Shown: positions 47,530-57,972 of the stretch, one piece after another
Position numbering within the stretch: position 1 is the first letter of the stretch
How the letters are laid out: the number at the start of each line of letters is the position of its first letter
Assembly: GCA_015178975.1 (NCBI GenBank)
Contig: WHVD01000035.1
Location: 679,153-743,152, forward strand
Source of the DNA: Hysterangium stoloniferum
Lineage: Eukaryota > Basidiomycota > Agaricomycetes > Hysterangiales > Hysterangiaceae
Length of the DNA stretch: 64,000 nucleotides
Reading direction: 5' to 3'
Position numbers and translations under genes: made by a program
The notes under the pieces: generated by a model
What the model saw: the letters and a program-made list of their open reading frames with translations, nothing else
What the model was told of the DNA's origin: nothing
Database searches by the model: none

Positions 47530-47940
47530 GTTAATGATACTTGAGGGGATGAGAGGATATCGACTGAGGGAGTGCGGACTAGAAGGTGACAAGCAGAGGA
47601 GTAGCCTAGAATGCTTTATAACGCACAACACGTTGTCTATGCGAGGCTTCGATAATATACTTATATCGGAATCGCATCAAGAAGCGAGCCTCGTTGTACG
47701 CCTCGTGGTTCCCGGCATTAATGAAATAAAAATTAATAAGCTTGCAATGTTCGCCAGTTTGTGATTCAGAACAATAACAAAATCCTTTTGTAAAGCATTG
47801 CGACTAGGACTGTAAAGTAGCTGGAAACAAAATTGCCAAGGCGAACTGAAGTCCGTGAAGGGGAGAGGTAAAAGAAGGGCATGAAGCGCTCTGAGCAAAG
47901 CACGTGACCCATGCCCCGCCCTCAAGGAAATTCTACACAA
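47530..47940. other. Intergenic, no gene seen
   Basis: About 410 bases between the minus-strand small gene and a plus-strand ORF, so it may be a divergent promoter region. No TATA box stands out. Confidence 0.4.
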
Positions 47941-48213
47941 ATGTCAAAGAAGAAAGGAGGAACTAGAGGTGGTAGCCTCACGGATTCCGAGAAGCCCAAG
48001 GTAATGAATGGCATTCGAACCAGTTTTTCCGCCACTTGTCAGCTGAGACTTTCCGCCGGCGAGGGCCGCGGCAGCCCACTCGGAGACGACCATTTCATCT
48101 ACCTGCTTTCGCTTGCATGGGAGCACCTCTACTATAATAAACACATCAGAAAGATAATAATCCGAAGATATATGAAGTGTGATCAACTTCATATATATTG
48201 GATCCGTGCTTGA
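47941..48213 (+). CDS. Possible small basic protein, unrecognised
   Basis: An ORF of 90 residues from ATG 47941 beginning MSKKKGGTRGGSLTDSEKPK. The stretch to about 48130 is GC- and CpG-rich compared with its surroundings, which suggests coding. A GTAATG donor and TTGTCAG acceptor (48001-48042) would remove an in-frame 42 nt, so the spliced form is uncertain. The C-terminal third (WEHLYYNKHIRKIIIRRYMK) looks less protein-like, and a further intron is possible. An overlapping minus-strand ORF is the alternative. Confidence 0.3.
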   Translation: MSKKKGGTRGGSLTDSEKPKVMNGIRTSFSATCQLRLSAGEGRGSPLGDDHFIYLLSLAWEHLYYNKHIRKIIIRRYMKCDQLHIYWIRA

Positions 48214-48784
48214 AGGGGAGCATAAGGGTGCCAAGGCTAGGAAACATACTAGCTGATCAAATCAATATTCTATAACGTCGCCTGTTGGTCCGCCCTTGAA
48301 TCTTTCCTGGTCCTTTCGTTAAATCTACCCAAAGACGTTAATATAGTATGATGAAACCGGTATGCGGTATCGTTAATTAACTTGATCGAGAGGTAGTAGA
48401 AGCTGCAGCTTAGTAGTGTGATTAAACTTTTAACTTTTATGCGCGGGATGCTCGATAAAGTGAATGGAAATATCCTGTGCACTCACTCGTTAAGTTGAAA
48501 GGAAAAGATGTGAAAGTCTGGCGCAGCAATTCCCTGTGAAGATCTTAATCAAGGTGTTACGAGCCACGCGGTTTGGATTCTGAATATATAACACAGCCGT
48601 ACTAAGATCCCAAGACGATTGCATCTCTTGTCTAATCCTTTGATGGAAATCCACAGTGCAATTTTGTAAAGGGTATTCCAAGTATTGAAAACAGAATCAC
48701 ATCCATATTTTGTCGATCACAGCACGAAATCTACGCTGGCGTACAGTAGACGGGAAAGTTTTTATTATATTTCTTTCGCGGACA
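48214..48784. other. Intergenic, no gene seen
   Basis: AT-rich with short ORFs on the minus strand only (for example 48490-48681). Probably the 3' flank of EMC6. Confidence 0.45.
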
Positions 48785-49200
48785 CTAATCATAAACTGGA
48801 AAAGCGGCGTTAGCATCTATTGATAGAGATATAAATGCATATTCATACCATGCACAATCCCATCTATTTCATATTAAGTATCGAAAATTAACATGAAAAC
48901 AGTGTTCAGCTCACAAAATAATGTCCAAATAAGCACGAACGACGCTGTATCAGGCATTACAAGTTCAGCCCAACCGCCTTTCATATATTTTTCTGGTTTC
49001 CCGCCGCACTTCAGACCAGCAATGAGGAGTGAAGTGCCTAGTGATGAAGCTGCGAAGAATACGAAGCCTTGCCAATGTTCCAGTCCTAGGATGCCAGCTG
49101 CAGCACCAACGACACAGGATACGAGGAATTTGGTGGTGTCGATGCTGGAATTGTGAAGGATATTTGGTGCATAGATGAGTTGAGATGATGGATCGTCCAT
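48785..49200 (-). CDS. EMC6: ER membrane protein complex subunit 6
   Basis: A small subunit of the ER membrane complex, which inserts transmembrane proteins. Exons 49200-48915, a 15-nt microexon 48863-48849, and 48795-48785 give 312 nt (103 residues), with introns of 51 and 53 bp. The family core is clear: GAAAGILGLEHWQGFVFF, a second hydrophobic segment (SSLGTSLLIAGL), KYMKGGW, then a third segment ending WTLFYGIVHVYD-stop. That C-terminus appears only after splicing in the microexon (AT GGG ATT GTG CAT G); without it the frame runs into unrelated sequence. Start chosen at the Met of MDDPSSQLIYAPN, which fits the family length (about 100-115); an upstream Met at 49263 is also in frame. Three predicted membrane helices. 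Confidence 0.9.
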
Positions 49201-50079
49201 GACCTTCACTGTTGTGCTTCGGCAAACCGGCATCAAGTTCAAGGCCGTGTTTGCATTACGCAAGGCGCGCGCGCTAGAATATATTGCATAAAAATTTATG
49301 AATCTCCTTCAAATGGTGACTGATCACCTTGTAGTTTGTATATATTTTTTACCACTACATATCTAGTTAATTATCATGTAACAACTCCAAAATTTGTTGG
49401 AAATGGTGGTGAACCACCTCTCTGTTGAAGTTTAAATGGTACTGTTCCTAGACCATATAACTTTCCGTTTGTCTGAGTAGATGAGAGTTAACTTGTTGTA
49501 AATGAATGAGTACTACAATACACAACTCATCCCTATATAGCCTGGTAACTGCTTACTAATATCCATTGTATGGTTCAATTTCCTTGCAGCTCACATACTG
49601 AATTCCCGAATTCAATACATTCCCTCAAGCAAAAAGAAATAACACTAACCAGAGCACTCCCTGAAACCCGAGTACTCCCACACAGTTTTCCATCATTTCG
49701 GCACCCACTCCCAACCCAATCACAACTCCTATCCCAGGTCTCACAGGTGATGCAAGTGGTGATGTTTGACAGTGATCCAGGACAAACTTGCTGGCTAGTA
49801 AAAAATGGCAGTTCAGGCCTTCCCAAGGGCAGCAATGACAAATACAGATTATAAGACTTGTCATTGTGTGAGTGTTGACATAAACAAGTATTGTAGTACA
49901 AATACAGTATGTGATGTGTGATAAACAATAAGTGGTATGTGATGTCAGGAAGGGGAAAACTACCCAAGTTCTTGATACATGGTGGTTACATGGCAGTCTC
50001 TAATCATTGCAACTCAAGCCCTAATGCTTGCAATCCCTTGCTATGCCAAATACAATGCACTCCCTCAAGCATGAGGGAC
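49201..50079. other. Intergenic, no gene seen
   Basis: The EMC6 upstream region, then AT-rich repeat-like DNA. Overlapping short ORFs on both strands at 49570-49967 show no recognisable protein. Confidence 0.45.
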
Positions 50080-50600
50080 TGTTGAGTACCATGTCAGGAA
50101 CTTATTCTGGAACTATTGGAAAGTGGCTGGGAACTCAGGAACTTCCAGATAGGGTCAGGACATTTGCTTCAGCTTATGTGCTGTGCGCCTACACAAACAC
50201 TCAGAATGTCCTTAATTTCAGAGATGGGATTTACACTGGAAGATTATGGATATTCAGAGTTCCAAAGAGTTCTGAATATCAAGCATACAGAAAGAAGGAA
50301 GGAATAAGAAACTAAGTTGATATCAGATCTAAGGTAAAGTAAAAATTTGCAGAAACTAATATAAGTTCTTTTGTTATTGTACTAAAAACTAGGATCATAA
50401 TAAGATGGTTAGGGTAAGTATTCAGAAATGGGAATACAACAAACAAATGAATGAGTACTTGTTGACTGACAAGTTACCAAATGTGGAACAAGGATGGGGT
50501 TCAAAAGTATGGGAACTATAAATGTTCCATAGTCAGAAGTTGGGTCAGAAAGTTATGGATAATTACAGAAGATTGAAGTATCTGGGAATGGGTCATAACA
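50080..50600 (-). mobile_element. Solo LTR, family A (521 bp), CpG-depleted
   Basis: TGTTGAGTACCATG to GGTCATAACA with perfect target duplication gggac (50075-50079 and 50601-50605). Matches 57226-57788 with nearly all CpGs converted and some deletions. An old copy. Confidence 0.85.
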
Positions 50601-51038
50601 GGGACTTGCAGTGACTATTCCCACCCCTCAAATGAAAATCCATACCATCCAGTGCTCCCCACAGTCTGATTTCCCTACAGTAACTCCATCCTGACAATGG
50701 CAGTTCTCCAAGACACAAGACTCATAGCATTCCCTCTGGCAAAGACACCCTGTCTTTCCAGCTCACAATTGACCTGTTGGGTTGCCATCCTCAGGTTTAA
50801 TGGCTCTGGGATCTTTGACACCTCAGTCAGCCAGATCACTGTAGCATTATTGGAAGCATATTTGAGATGCAAGATATTGCAGTAGTAATTGAAAGGTCTT
50901 GTATGGTGTGTGAGAATGACAATAGAATTCAGTGGTGGTATGTGAAGAGTAAAGTCTGTGCAGTGAATGACAACATGAGAATAGTAATTTGTAGCAACAA
51001 GGTTAGAGGTGGTCTGCAACCACACCTAGCTTTGGTGA
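50601..51038. other. No gene recognised
   Basis: Low-complexity, CpG-poor DNA. Overlapping ORFs (minus 50675-51025) show no domain. It may be decayed transposon leader sequence belonging to the copia gag fragment to its right. Confidence 0.35.
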
Positions 51039-51540
51039 ATGGTAGCTAACTGCTTGATAGCAGCAGGTGAACTGGCTATATGTGCAGTCCATTTTGAAGA
51101 TGCTGTTGAAGAAAAAGGTTTCTGGGGTCAATTTAAAGGTACTACCCTGTTGCCAACAACTGCAACATCAAAACCTAGTGAAGAAGAGTCAGCCACAATT
51201 GCATTGTGGGACGAAAATGAGAAATCATTGCTCACCCAGAAAATTCCTGACTTGACCCTTAGGAGGGTGCATTCCAAGAAAACTGTAAAGGAATGCTGGG
51301 ACTCCATTGTTTCTAAATATTCAGAAAAGGGTGCTTATGCACAGATGGAGTTGAAAACATAATTCCTTAAGATGTAGTATGCAGAGATAGCTAATGTTCA
51401 GGAGTTTCTTGATGCTCTGAGTCAAATAGGAAGAGTTAGCTTCTGTGGGAATTGACATACATAGATGAAAAAGATTACCAATCCACCATTTCCCAATAGC
51501 ATTATCTAACTTTGCTTCAAGTCAGGTAGCAGCACTATGG
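51039..51540 (+). pseudogene. Copia gag fragment
   Basis: Open from 51039 to 51362 (KGFWGQFKGTTLLPTTATSK, then TIALWDENEKSLLTQKIPDL, KTVKECWDSIVSKYSEKGAY). It continues past a stop as FLKM.YAEIANVQEFLDAL. This is the UBN2-type Gag of copia elements. Truncated by the LTR at 51555 and CpG-free. Confidence 0.65.
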
Positions 51541-51554
51541 ATGTGGGGCCCTAC

Positions 51555-52163
51555 TGTTAAGTGCCATGTCAGGAACTCCTGAATTCTGGAACTATTGGGA
51601 AATGTCCAGGAACTCAGAAACCTCAGGATAGGTTCAGGACATCAGCTTCAGCTTATGTGCTGCACCTCTATGCAAACACCCAGAGTGTCCTTAATTTCAG
51701 AATGGAAGTTACACTAGAAGAGTATGGATATTCAGAGTTCTGAAGAGTTCCAAATATCTAGCATATAGAAAGAAAGTAGGAATAAGAAACTAAGTTGATA
51801 TCAGATCTAAAGTAAAGTACAAATTTGCAGAAACTAATATAAGTTTTCTTGTTATTGTACTACAAACTAAGACCACAATAAGACAGAAATGGGAGTATTC
51901 CAAAACAGGAATACAATAAGATGGACTAAGGAAGGTTATTCTGAAATGGAAATACAATAAGACAAATGAGTGAATACTTGTCAACAGATAAGTTGCCAAA
52001 TGTGAAACAAGGGGAAGATGCAGAAGTATGGGAACTATAATGTTCCATAGTCAGAAGTCAGGGTTGGATGATGAGGCAGGAAGTTGGATCAGAGACTTGG
52101 GGTGGAAAGTTGGATGTGATGGATAATATCAGATATTGAAGTATCTGGAAATGGGTCATAACA
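51555..52163 (-). mobile_element. Family A LTR, 3' LTR of an old gypsy copy
   Basis: TGTTAAGTGCCATG to GGTCATAACA (609 bp), followed by gtacccccctgttaggcc exactly as beside the gypsy-2 3' LTR, so it is the 3' LTR plus polypurine tract of a minus-strand gypsy. Almost all CpGs are lost. Confidence 0.85.
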
Positions 52164-52341
52164 GTACCCCCCTGTTAGGCCAAAGTCCTAGAGGTGATTA
52201 GGTACAAGGTGTTGAACATCAGTTACATATTATGTGTTGTGAAATTATGCAAATTTGGAAGTGGAGAGTTTTGGCTGCTGGTCTGAGTATAAAAACTTCC
52301 AAATATTCAAATTAATGATTTTTTTCTTAACCATGACTTGC

Positions 52342-54256
52342 ATGCCAATTCATTATCCGCTATTTGCCACCACACCAGAAGATTCAGACACTGAAATTGC
52401 CATACTCACAAAAATGTTGAAAGTTGAAGAACTTCAATGAAAACAACAGAGGACGGAGGAGTTGAAGCAACAACAAGAGGAGGAGGAGTGTGTGTTGATG
52501 TGGGAATTGAAGGAGGCAGAAGAAGTGGAAAAATGCAAGTTGGAGTGGGTGAAGGCAGAGAATGAAGTGGAGGAAAAAAGGAAGAAATGGTTGTGGAAGG
52601 TTACAGAAGATCAGAGGTTGCGGGAAGAGGCAGAGAAGAAATGGCAGATGCTGTGGCAGAAGAGCAGTGGTTGAAAGAGAAACAGAATGGAAAGGTAAGT
52701 GAACCTGTAAATGTCTGTGTGTCACTATTAAATGGTAAACAACAGCAAAAACCCAATGAAGTGGAGGAAGGGGAAGAGGCTGCTGGGCCTGTGAGTCCAA
52801 AGGTAAGTGATTTTGTAAGAGTTTCAGAATATGACTAATTTCTGAAACAGAAACAAAAAACCAGGGCTCTGGAAAGAATGGATACTGTGCATGAAGTTCC
52901 ATGCCAGTGATGTGCAAGCCAGGTTCTTACTTGTTGGAGACAGAAGGTCAAATGGGGTGGAACTTGCTTTCCCTGTGCAGTGAACAAAATTTTGTGCTGT
53001 CTTGCCATTAAACAGACTCCAAAATGTGAAAAGGCTCCAAAGGTTGAAAAGGCAGGGACAATGGAGAGGGCAGAAAAAATGGCAATTGTGGAACCCTTGG
53101 AAATGGACAAGCCTATGGAAGCTGGGGTGCTGAACATCGGTGATGATACCAGTATCAGGCTCCTCAGAGATACTGTTAATGGAATGATTTTTATTGGGAC
53201 AGAATTGATGAAGGTTCAGGAAACAATAGAGTTGTTACGACCATGTCGCAACCCTATCGGTCCCGAGGTTATCGCCACTTGTCAACGTTTCAAGTCATCC
53301 TCTCGGAAACCATCGGCCCCGAAGCTGACGAATGTTTTCGTGAAGATCAAACTCCGTTTACGCCCACGTCAAAACAACTCGTATTGTCTGGTCAAACTTT
53401 GATACGTCCCCTTTATTATGTTGATCCGTTCAATCTTATGTTTCGCATATGTCTATCTATATTTGTAGTCCTTGAACTATTTCCTTTTATTGTAATCCCA
53501 CTCTCGGTTATCATCGGCCTCCGAACTAATCATAAACTTCCCGTTCCTAGTCAAGCTTATTGTTAATACCGTGTTCCGCCCTTCTCCCCATTAGTAATTT
53601 CCAGATGCCTGTTACTTGTATATGAACCCACTGTAGTTGTAGTTACTAGGCAATCAGAATATTGACTCAGAATACCCTCATACGCCTGTATCAGTCTCAT
53701 ACTAAGAATCCCCCCATCTGCCTTCGCGTGCGCTCGCCCACTCCCGGCCCCGACCCCTTGGCCCGACGCTCGACTTGTCCTTCGATCCCGATCGGTATCA
53801 CGCCGAAAGGTACTCACTAGGATTAGTCTTCGCCCGCCCGAAATTTAAGGACATCCTACGGATATTTGCGAGGGCGCAGCACATAAGCTGAAGCCAAGTC
53901 CTTCCGATCGGTCCCTGTCGGCCACCGACATTAGTCAGTTTTCAGTTCTTAACAAGAGTGTCATAGTGAAATCCAAGAGAAAGGTTTCCGGATATTGAAT
54001 CAGAACTTCCAGAGACATATGTAATAAGCTCCTGGACAAGGTGATGGTCAGCATCAGTGTTATTGCAGTTTCTGAAAGGTATGCCAATAAGGAAAAAGGT
54101 GAGCCAAATGATCCATTGGCAGATTTAGTTGAGAACAGATGGGTGTTGGGAGAAAAGTTGGAAAGTGAAGATGAGGATGTACAGGAAATGGTAGAGAGTG
54201 TAGAGATTGCAAATGGAATGGAGGAAGGATTTGGAATGCTGGAAACTTTACAATAA
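52342..54256 (+). pseudogene. Decayed copy of the antisense Zn-cluster gene of the gypsy element
   Basis: Homologous along its whole length to 57973-59127. It has a TATA box tataaaaac upstream (about 52288), ATG at 52342 (MPIHYPLF, then TPEDSDTEIA), the Lys/Glu-rich coiled coil, GT-AG splice sites at corresponding places (gtaagtg and ctgaaacag), and the cysteine cluster at about 52910-53000 with all six Cys and the same spacing. There are several TGA/TAG stops, many at former CGA or CAG codons. LTR C is inserted at 53233. The C-terminal part (DKVMVSISVIAVSERYANKE, then DPLADLVENRW) follows at 54040-54256. Confidence 0.8.
53233..53954. mobile_element. Solo LTR, family C (722 bp), inverted
   Basis: TGTTACGACCATG to GTTCTTAACA with perfect target duplication agagt (53228-53232 and 53955-53959). 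Close to identical to 41403-42124. CpG-rich inside a CpG-depleted host element, so much younger than its surroundings. Confidence 0.92.
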
Positions 54257-54344
54257 TTGTATCTTTATTTTTTCAACTTGCAAATTATTTTTTGTGTGAA
54301 AGAGTGTTGGATTGGAAGTGTTGGTAAATAGAATTGGAAAGACA

Positions 54345-54636
54345 GAAGAATCAGAGTGATGATAACGGTCTGGGTTTGCTAGGATAAGCAGTGTGGAAGT
54401 CAGTAACAATTCCATAGCATGTCCAAGTTCTATGGCCAATATCCATGATGTTTCCTCATTGGTACCTTCATAACCTGCCCATTTGACCAAACAAAGCAAT
54501 TTACAAGTATGTTGGCATTTGTTGATTTTTGAATCCAAAATCTCGGAAACTTTGAATTCAGGTTCTCCATCAATAATGATTGGAGGGGGCAGGGTTGATT
54601 ACATTTTGGGATATTGTTAGGAACACAAGGTTCTAA
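54345..54636 (-). pseudogene. Old gypsy copy: pol C-terminus with chromodomain
   Basis: The minus strand reads the integrase tail (EPCVPNNIPK..PPPIIIDGEPEFKVSEILD-like) and the chromodomain (CKLLCLVKWAGYEGTNEETS, then WILAIELGHAMEL). It is collinear with the end of the gypsy-2 pol at 59217-59500. Everything upstream in pol is deleted at the junction with LTR B (54632-54637). Confidence 0.8.
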
Positions 54637-56454
54637 GCTGATTTTCTGACTGGATTGTATGTACAACATCTGCCAGACTATATAGACTGTGGAATGAATA
54701 ACATACCAAATCCAGTAATAATGAAAACGAAACTAGCAAAACATAAAACGAGATAAGTAAACACCAAATTTGGTGTTAGGAATGGAATGGGACGGAGCGG
54801 AGTCCGAATTGTGACAGGTCATAAACCATAACGGGAAATGGAGCAGGAACGGAGTCCGAATTGTGACAGGTCATAAACCATAATGGGAAATGGAGCAAGA
54901 GTGGAGTCCGAATTGTGACAGGTCATAAACCATAACGGGAAACAGAGTGGGAGCAGAGTCTGAATCATGACAGGTCATTTGACTAAAATGGGAACAGGGC
55001 TCAGTTAGAGGGATGATGGGTTTTCTGAGCAGGGTCCAGTGGGAATTCTGGTGACTGATACATGATGTAATGAAGTTGAATGTGGACAAGTCTGACGTAT
55101 GGAGTCTGGCAGGAATTCTGGTAAACTGACAATTGGTGCGTATAAGTTAGTGTAATGTATTCAGGGGATTCTCTTAGATAGCTCAATATATGCTATAGTG
55201 TCACAGAGCTTCAACAATAAAACAAGCAAAGGTCCAGTAATTTAAATACTGATAGATTAATGAGCTGCGCTATGAAGCTTAAACAACTCAAATCAATGCT
55301 TATTTTGATTATTGAAAGGTTCAATAGAACTGTGTATGACTCTTTTAGCAAATACAAGAACTATTCCTTGAGAATAGGGGCTGGAAGCTGAATATATGTG
55401 CAGTAACTTAGCAGAGACTTGATATAAGAGCTTCAGATTCTTGTATGCTTATTTTTAACTATTAATAGTTATTTAACAAGGTGTTAAATAATTTATTAAT
55501 AGAGAAAATAAATTTTATTGGATTATCTGAGTGCTTGTACTTGATTAATTCAATAAACTTAGGGCTGGGCCTTGAGTAATCTAGTATTGGCAGGGATTTC
55601 AGTAAGGATACTTAGATACGTATTAGGTTTATTATCTAATTAATAAGCCTAAAGGGTAGCTGTGAGGCTGGGGAACTTAGATGATTAGCTAAGTCCAAGA
55701 GTTGCTGACAAAGATTCAAGATGCTGCAAGTGTAGGTGCTTGCAGTGAGTGTATCAGACTAAGGCTATTATTGTCCTTAGGATGATTAGATAAGCTTCTG
55801 AGCTGTGCACTAAAATGTGTGAGAGATAGATTGGTTTTATTGGAAACTTGGCCCTCCTTATATACATTTTGACAACTCAATGATTAGCTAACTATTTAGT
55901 TTATGAGGTCATTAGTGAGATCATAATGACCTCATATTCTACTCAATATTTACCCTTTGTCTATCATGTGATTCTCTTCTCTGAGACAAGGGTTGTAACC
56001 TCTTGCTTGAACATGAAGGTTCAAGGCCGCGGCCCCGGGACGGAAGCAAACGATGAGTCGGCGGAACCTAATAATGACTCGGGTAGTCACATTCGTGACA
56101 TTTGTGACATCCCGACACTGAAGGCTTATGTAATAGGTCACATGACTCCAAAAATGCGCAAACTAGGCTGAACAAGGTGCCGAAAGGTAATAACTAAGTA
56201 AATAAAATATAAATAATTAGTTAAAAATTATAATAAATTAACTAAGATATAATAGCATAATATGAGTTCATATATGCTATTATTATGCGAAGTTAAAAGG
56301 AATAGAGCCTATATTTCACAATAAAAATATAATAAAAATACAATAAATTCGAGAAAATATTAATAAATTTAAAGAAAATTAAGAGAAAATTATGAGATAA
56401 AGCTGATACCTCACAGTTAGTGCCCGGAGTCCAGTGGGAATTCCGGTCATAACA
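54637..56454 (-). mobile_element. Family B LTR, 5'-truncated and split by an insertion
   Basis: 54637-55152 and 56423-56454 together match the family B LTR from about its position 325 to its end (ataaca). The left part is missing; the junction with gypsy pol shares tctaag, which suggests a deletion through microhomology. The right part is separated by the element at 55153-56414. It lies inside the old gypsy copy, between pol and gag remnants. Confidence 0.75.
55153..56414. mobile_element. 1.26-kb insertion with 8-bp flanking duplication, unrecognised
   Basis: Flanked by agttagtg on both sides (55145-55152 and 56415-56422) inside LTR B. It has no evident terminal inverted repeats or LTRs. Most is AT-rich, but 56025-56170 is abruptly CpG-rich (ggccgcggccccgggacgg) and overlaps a small plus ORF with the segment NNDSGSHIRDICDIPTLKAY. 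An 8-bp duplication would fit a hAT-type element; class not established. Confidence 0.5.
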
Positions 56455-57122
56455 CACTCCTTCAGAGTGAGTTTACCATTGGTACCCAACAAATGGGAAA
56501 TGCTGGGTTTATCAGAAGTTGACTGTTTTTCCTTGTTGGATTTTTTGTCTTTCTTCCAATCAGAATTCAATTTGCCAGTATTAGTGCCAGAGTTGCTAGT
56601 GTTATTTCCAGAATTGTTGCCAGAAGACTTGCTAGTCGACACCTTATTGCCTTGAGAATGTTCCAAATTTTCTTGGGAAATTTCCACTTTTCATTCCCAA
56701 TAGTGGGCATTGGATGTCTGAGCTTTCATCTGCATGAGTTGGAGAGTTTTTGGCTTTCCATCTTTGCAGATTTTGTCTTTTAGGTGTGACAGAAGGCCCA
56801 TATAGAAATGGTGCCTGAGAGTGGAATCATCCCATCCACAGTGTGCAGTGAGGGTATTGAACTTGATGAGATAATTGGAAACTCATTGATTGTCCTTTAT
56901 TTGAAGCATCATTAGTTCATTTTCTGCTTCCCTGGATTGATTGTAAGGTCTGAAATTAGTTTCCAGTTCTTTGACAAATTTGTCCCAGTCATTGAGCCAG
57001 TGTCTCATCAGATAGTCCGGGTTCAAACCAATCCTGAGCAGTATCCTTAAGATATGAGAGCACAAAGTTGACTTTTCGACTGTCAGACTTGAATGCAGAG
57101 GGTCAATCATGGAGGTTGTCCG
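56455..57122 (-). pseudogene. Old gypsy copy: gag fragment
   Basis: The minus strand encodes capsid and linker pieces matching the gypsy-2 gag: TVEKSTLCSHILRILLRIG, then a region equivalent to WDKFVKELETNFRPYNQSRE, and the Ser/Asn/Lys-rich linker STSKSSGNNSGNNTSNSGTN ahead of the zinc-knuckle region. Frames are broken and CpGs lost. Truncated at 57122 and by the LTR B at 56454. Confidence 0.8.
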
Positions 57123-57225
57123 TAATCATTATAATATCAAATGTTTACTAATAAAAGCAAAATTGCTACAAAACTCCATCTTTAAATAGCAGTATCTATT
57201 CTGAGACTATTATATTGTTAGCCAC
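57123..57225 (-). repeat. Short dispersed repeat, inverted copy of 3120-3232
   Basis: The reverse complement reads agaatagatactgctattt, then aaagatggagttttgtag and cttttattagtaaac, closely like 3120-3232. It lies between the gag fragment and the gypsy-2 LTR. Confidence 0.5.
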
Positions 57226-57788
57226 TGTTAAGTGCCGTGTCGGGAACTTATTCCGGAACTATCAGGAAGTCACCGGGAAGTCGGAAACTCGTGGATAGGG
57301 TCAGGACGTCGGCTTCAGCTTATGTGCTGCGCCTCTACGCAAACGCTCAATGTCCTTAATTTCGGAAATGAACTAACGACGGAAGATATGGATATTCAGA
57401 GTTCCGAAGAGTTCCGAATATCGAGCGTACAGAAAGACGGGAGGAGGAATAAGAAACTAAGTCGATATCAGATCTAAAGTAAAGTACAAATTCGCGGAAA
57501 CTAATATAAGTCTACTCGTTATTGTACTACAAACTGAGACCATAATAAGACGGAAACGGAAGTGTTCTTAAAATGGAAATACAATAAGACATATTAGGAA
57601 GACAATATTCCGAGACGGGAATACAACAACAAACGAGTGAATACTTGTCAACGGACAAATTACCAAATGCGGAACAAACGAAGAACGCGGATGATACGGT
57701 AACTATGATGTTCCGTAGTCGGATATCGGATATCGAAAGTGGGAGATCGGAAGTCGGATATTGAAACATCCGGGAACGGGTCGTAACA
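57226..57788 (-). mobile_element. Gypsy-2 3' LTR (family A, 563 bp)
   Basis: TGTTAAGTGCCG to GGTCGTAACA on the plus strand. CpG-rich and nearly identical to the solo LTR at 19167-19750. Left flank gccac would be the target duplication; its partner is beyond the right edge of the window. Confidence 0.92.
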
Positions 57789-57799
57789 GTACCCCCCTG
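57789..57799 (-). promoter_or_regulatory. Polypurine tract of gypsy-2
   Basis: On the minus strand AACAGGGGGGTAC directly abuts the LTR start TGTTACGACC, the normal position for the plus-strand primer of reverse transcription. It is preserved beside the old LTR at 52164. Confidence 0.75.
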
Positions 57800-57916
57800 T
57801 TAGGCCGAAATCCCATAGAGGCGATTAGGTACTGAGTGTTTGAAGCGACAGCTGACTGTTATGTGTCGTGAAATTTACGCAATTATGGAGGTGAGAGTTT
57901 CGGTTATTATTCTGAG

Positions 57917-57924
57917 TATAAAAA
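57917..57924 (+). promoter_or_regulatory. TATA box of the antisense gene
   Basis: tataaaaa in the context gagtataaaaacctccaaatattc lies about 50 bp upstream of the ATG at 57973. The old copy keeps gagtataaaaacttccaaat about 55 bp before its ATG although its surroundings are diverged. Confidence 0.6.
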
Positions 57925-57972
57925 CCTCCAAATATTCGAATTAACGTTTTTGTTTCTTTATCCACGACTTGT

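Noticed and set aside
52384-52917. 177-codon minus ORF rich in Leu, His and Pro
   Set aside because: Reverse complement of the Glu/Lys-rich coiled-coil part of the decayed antisense gene.
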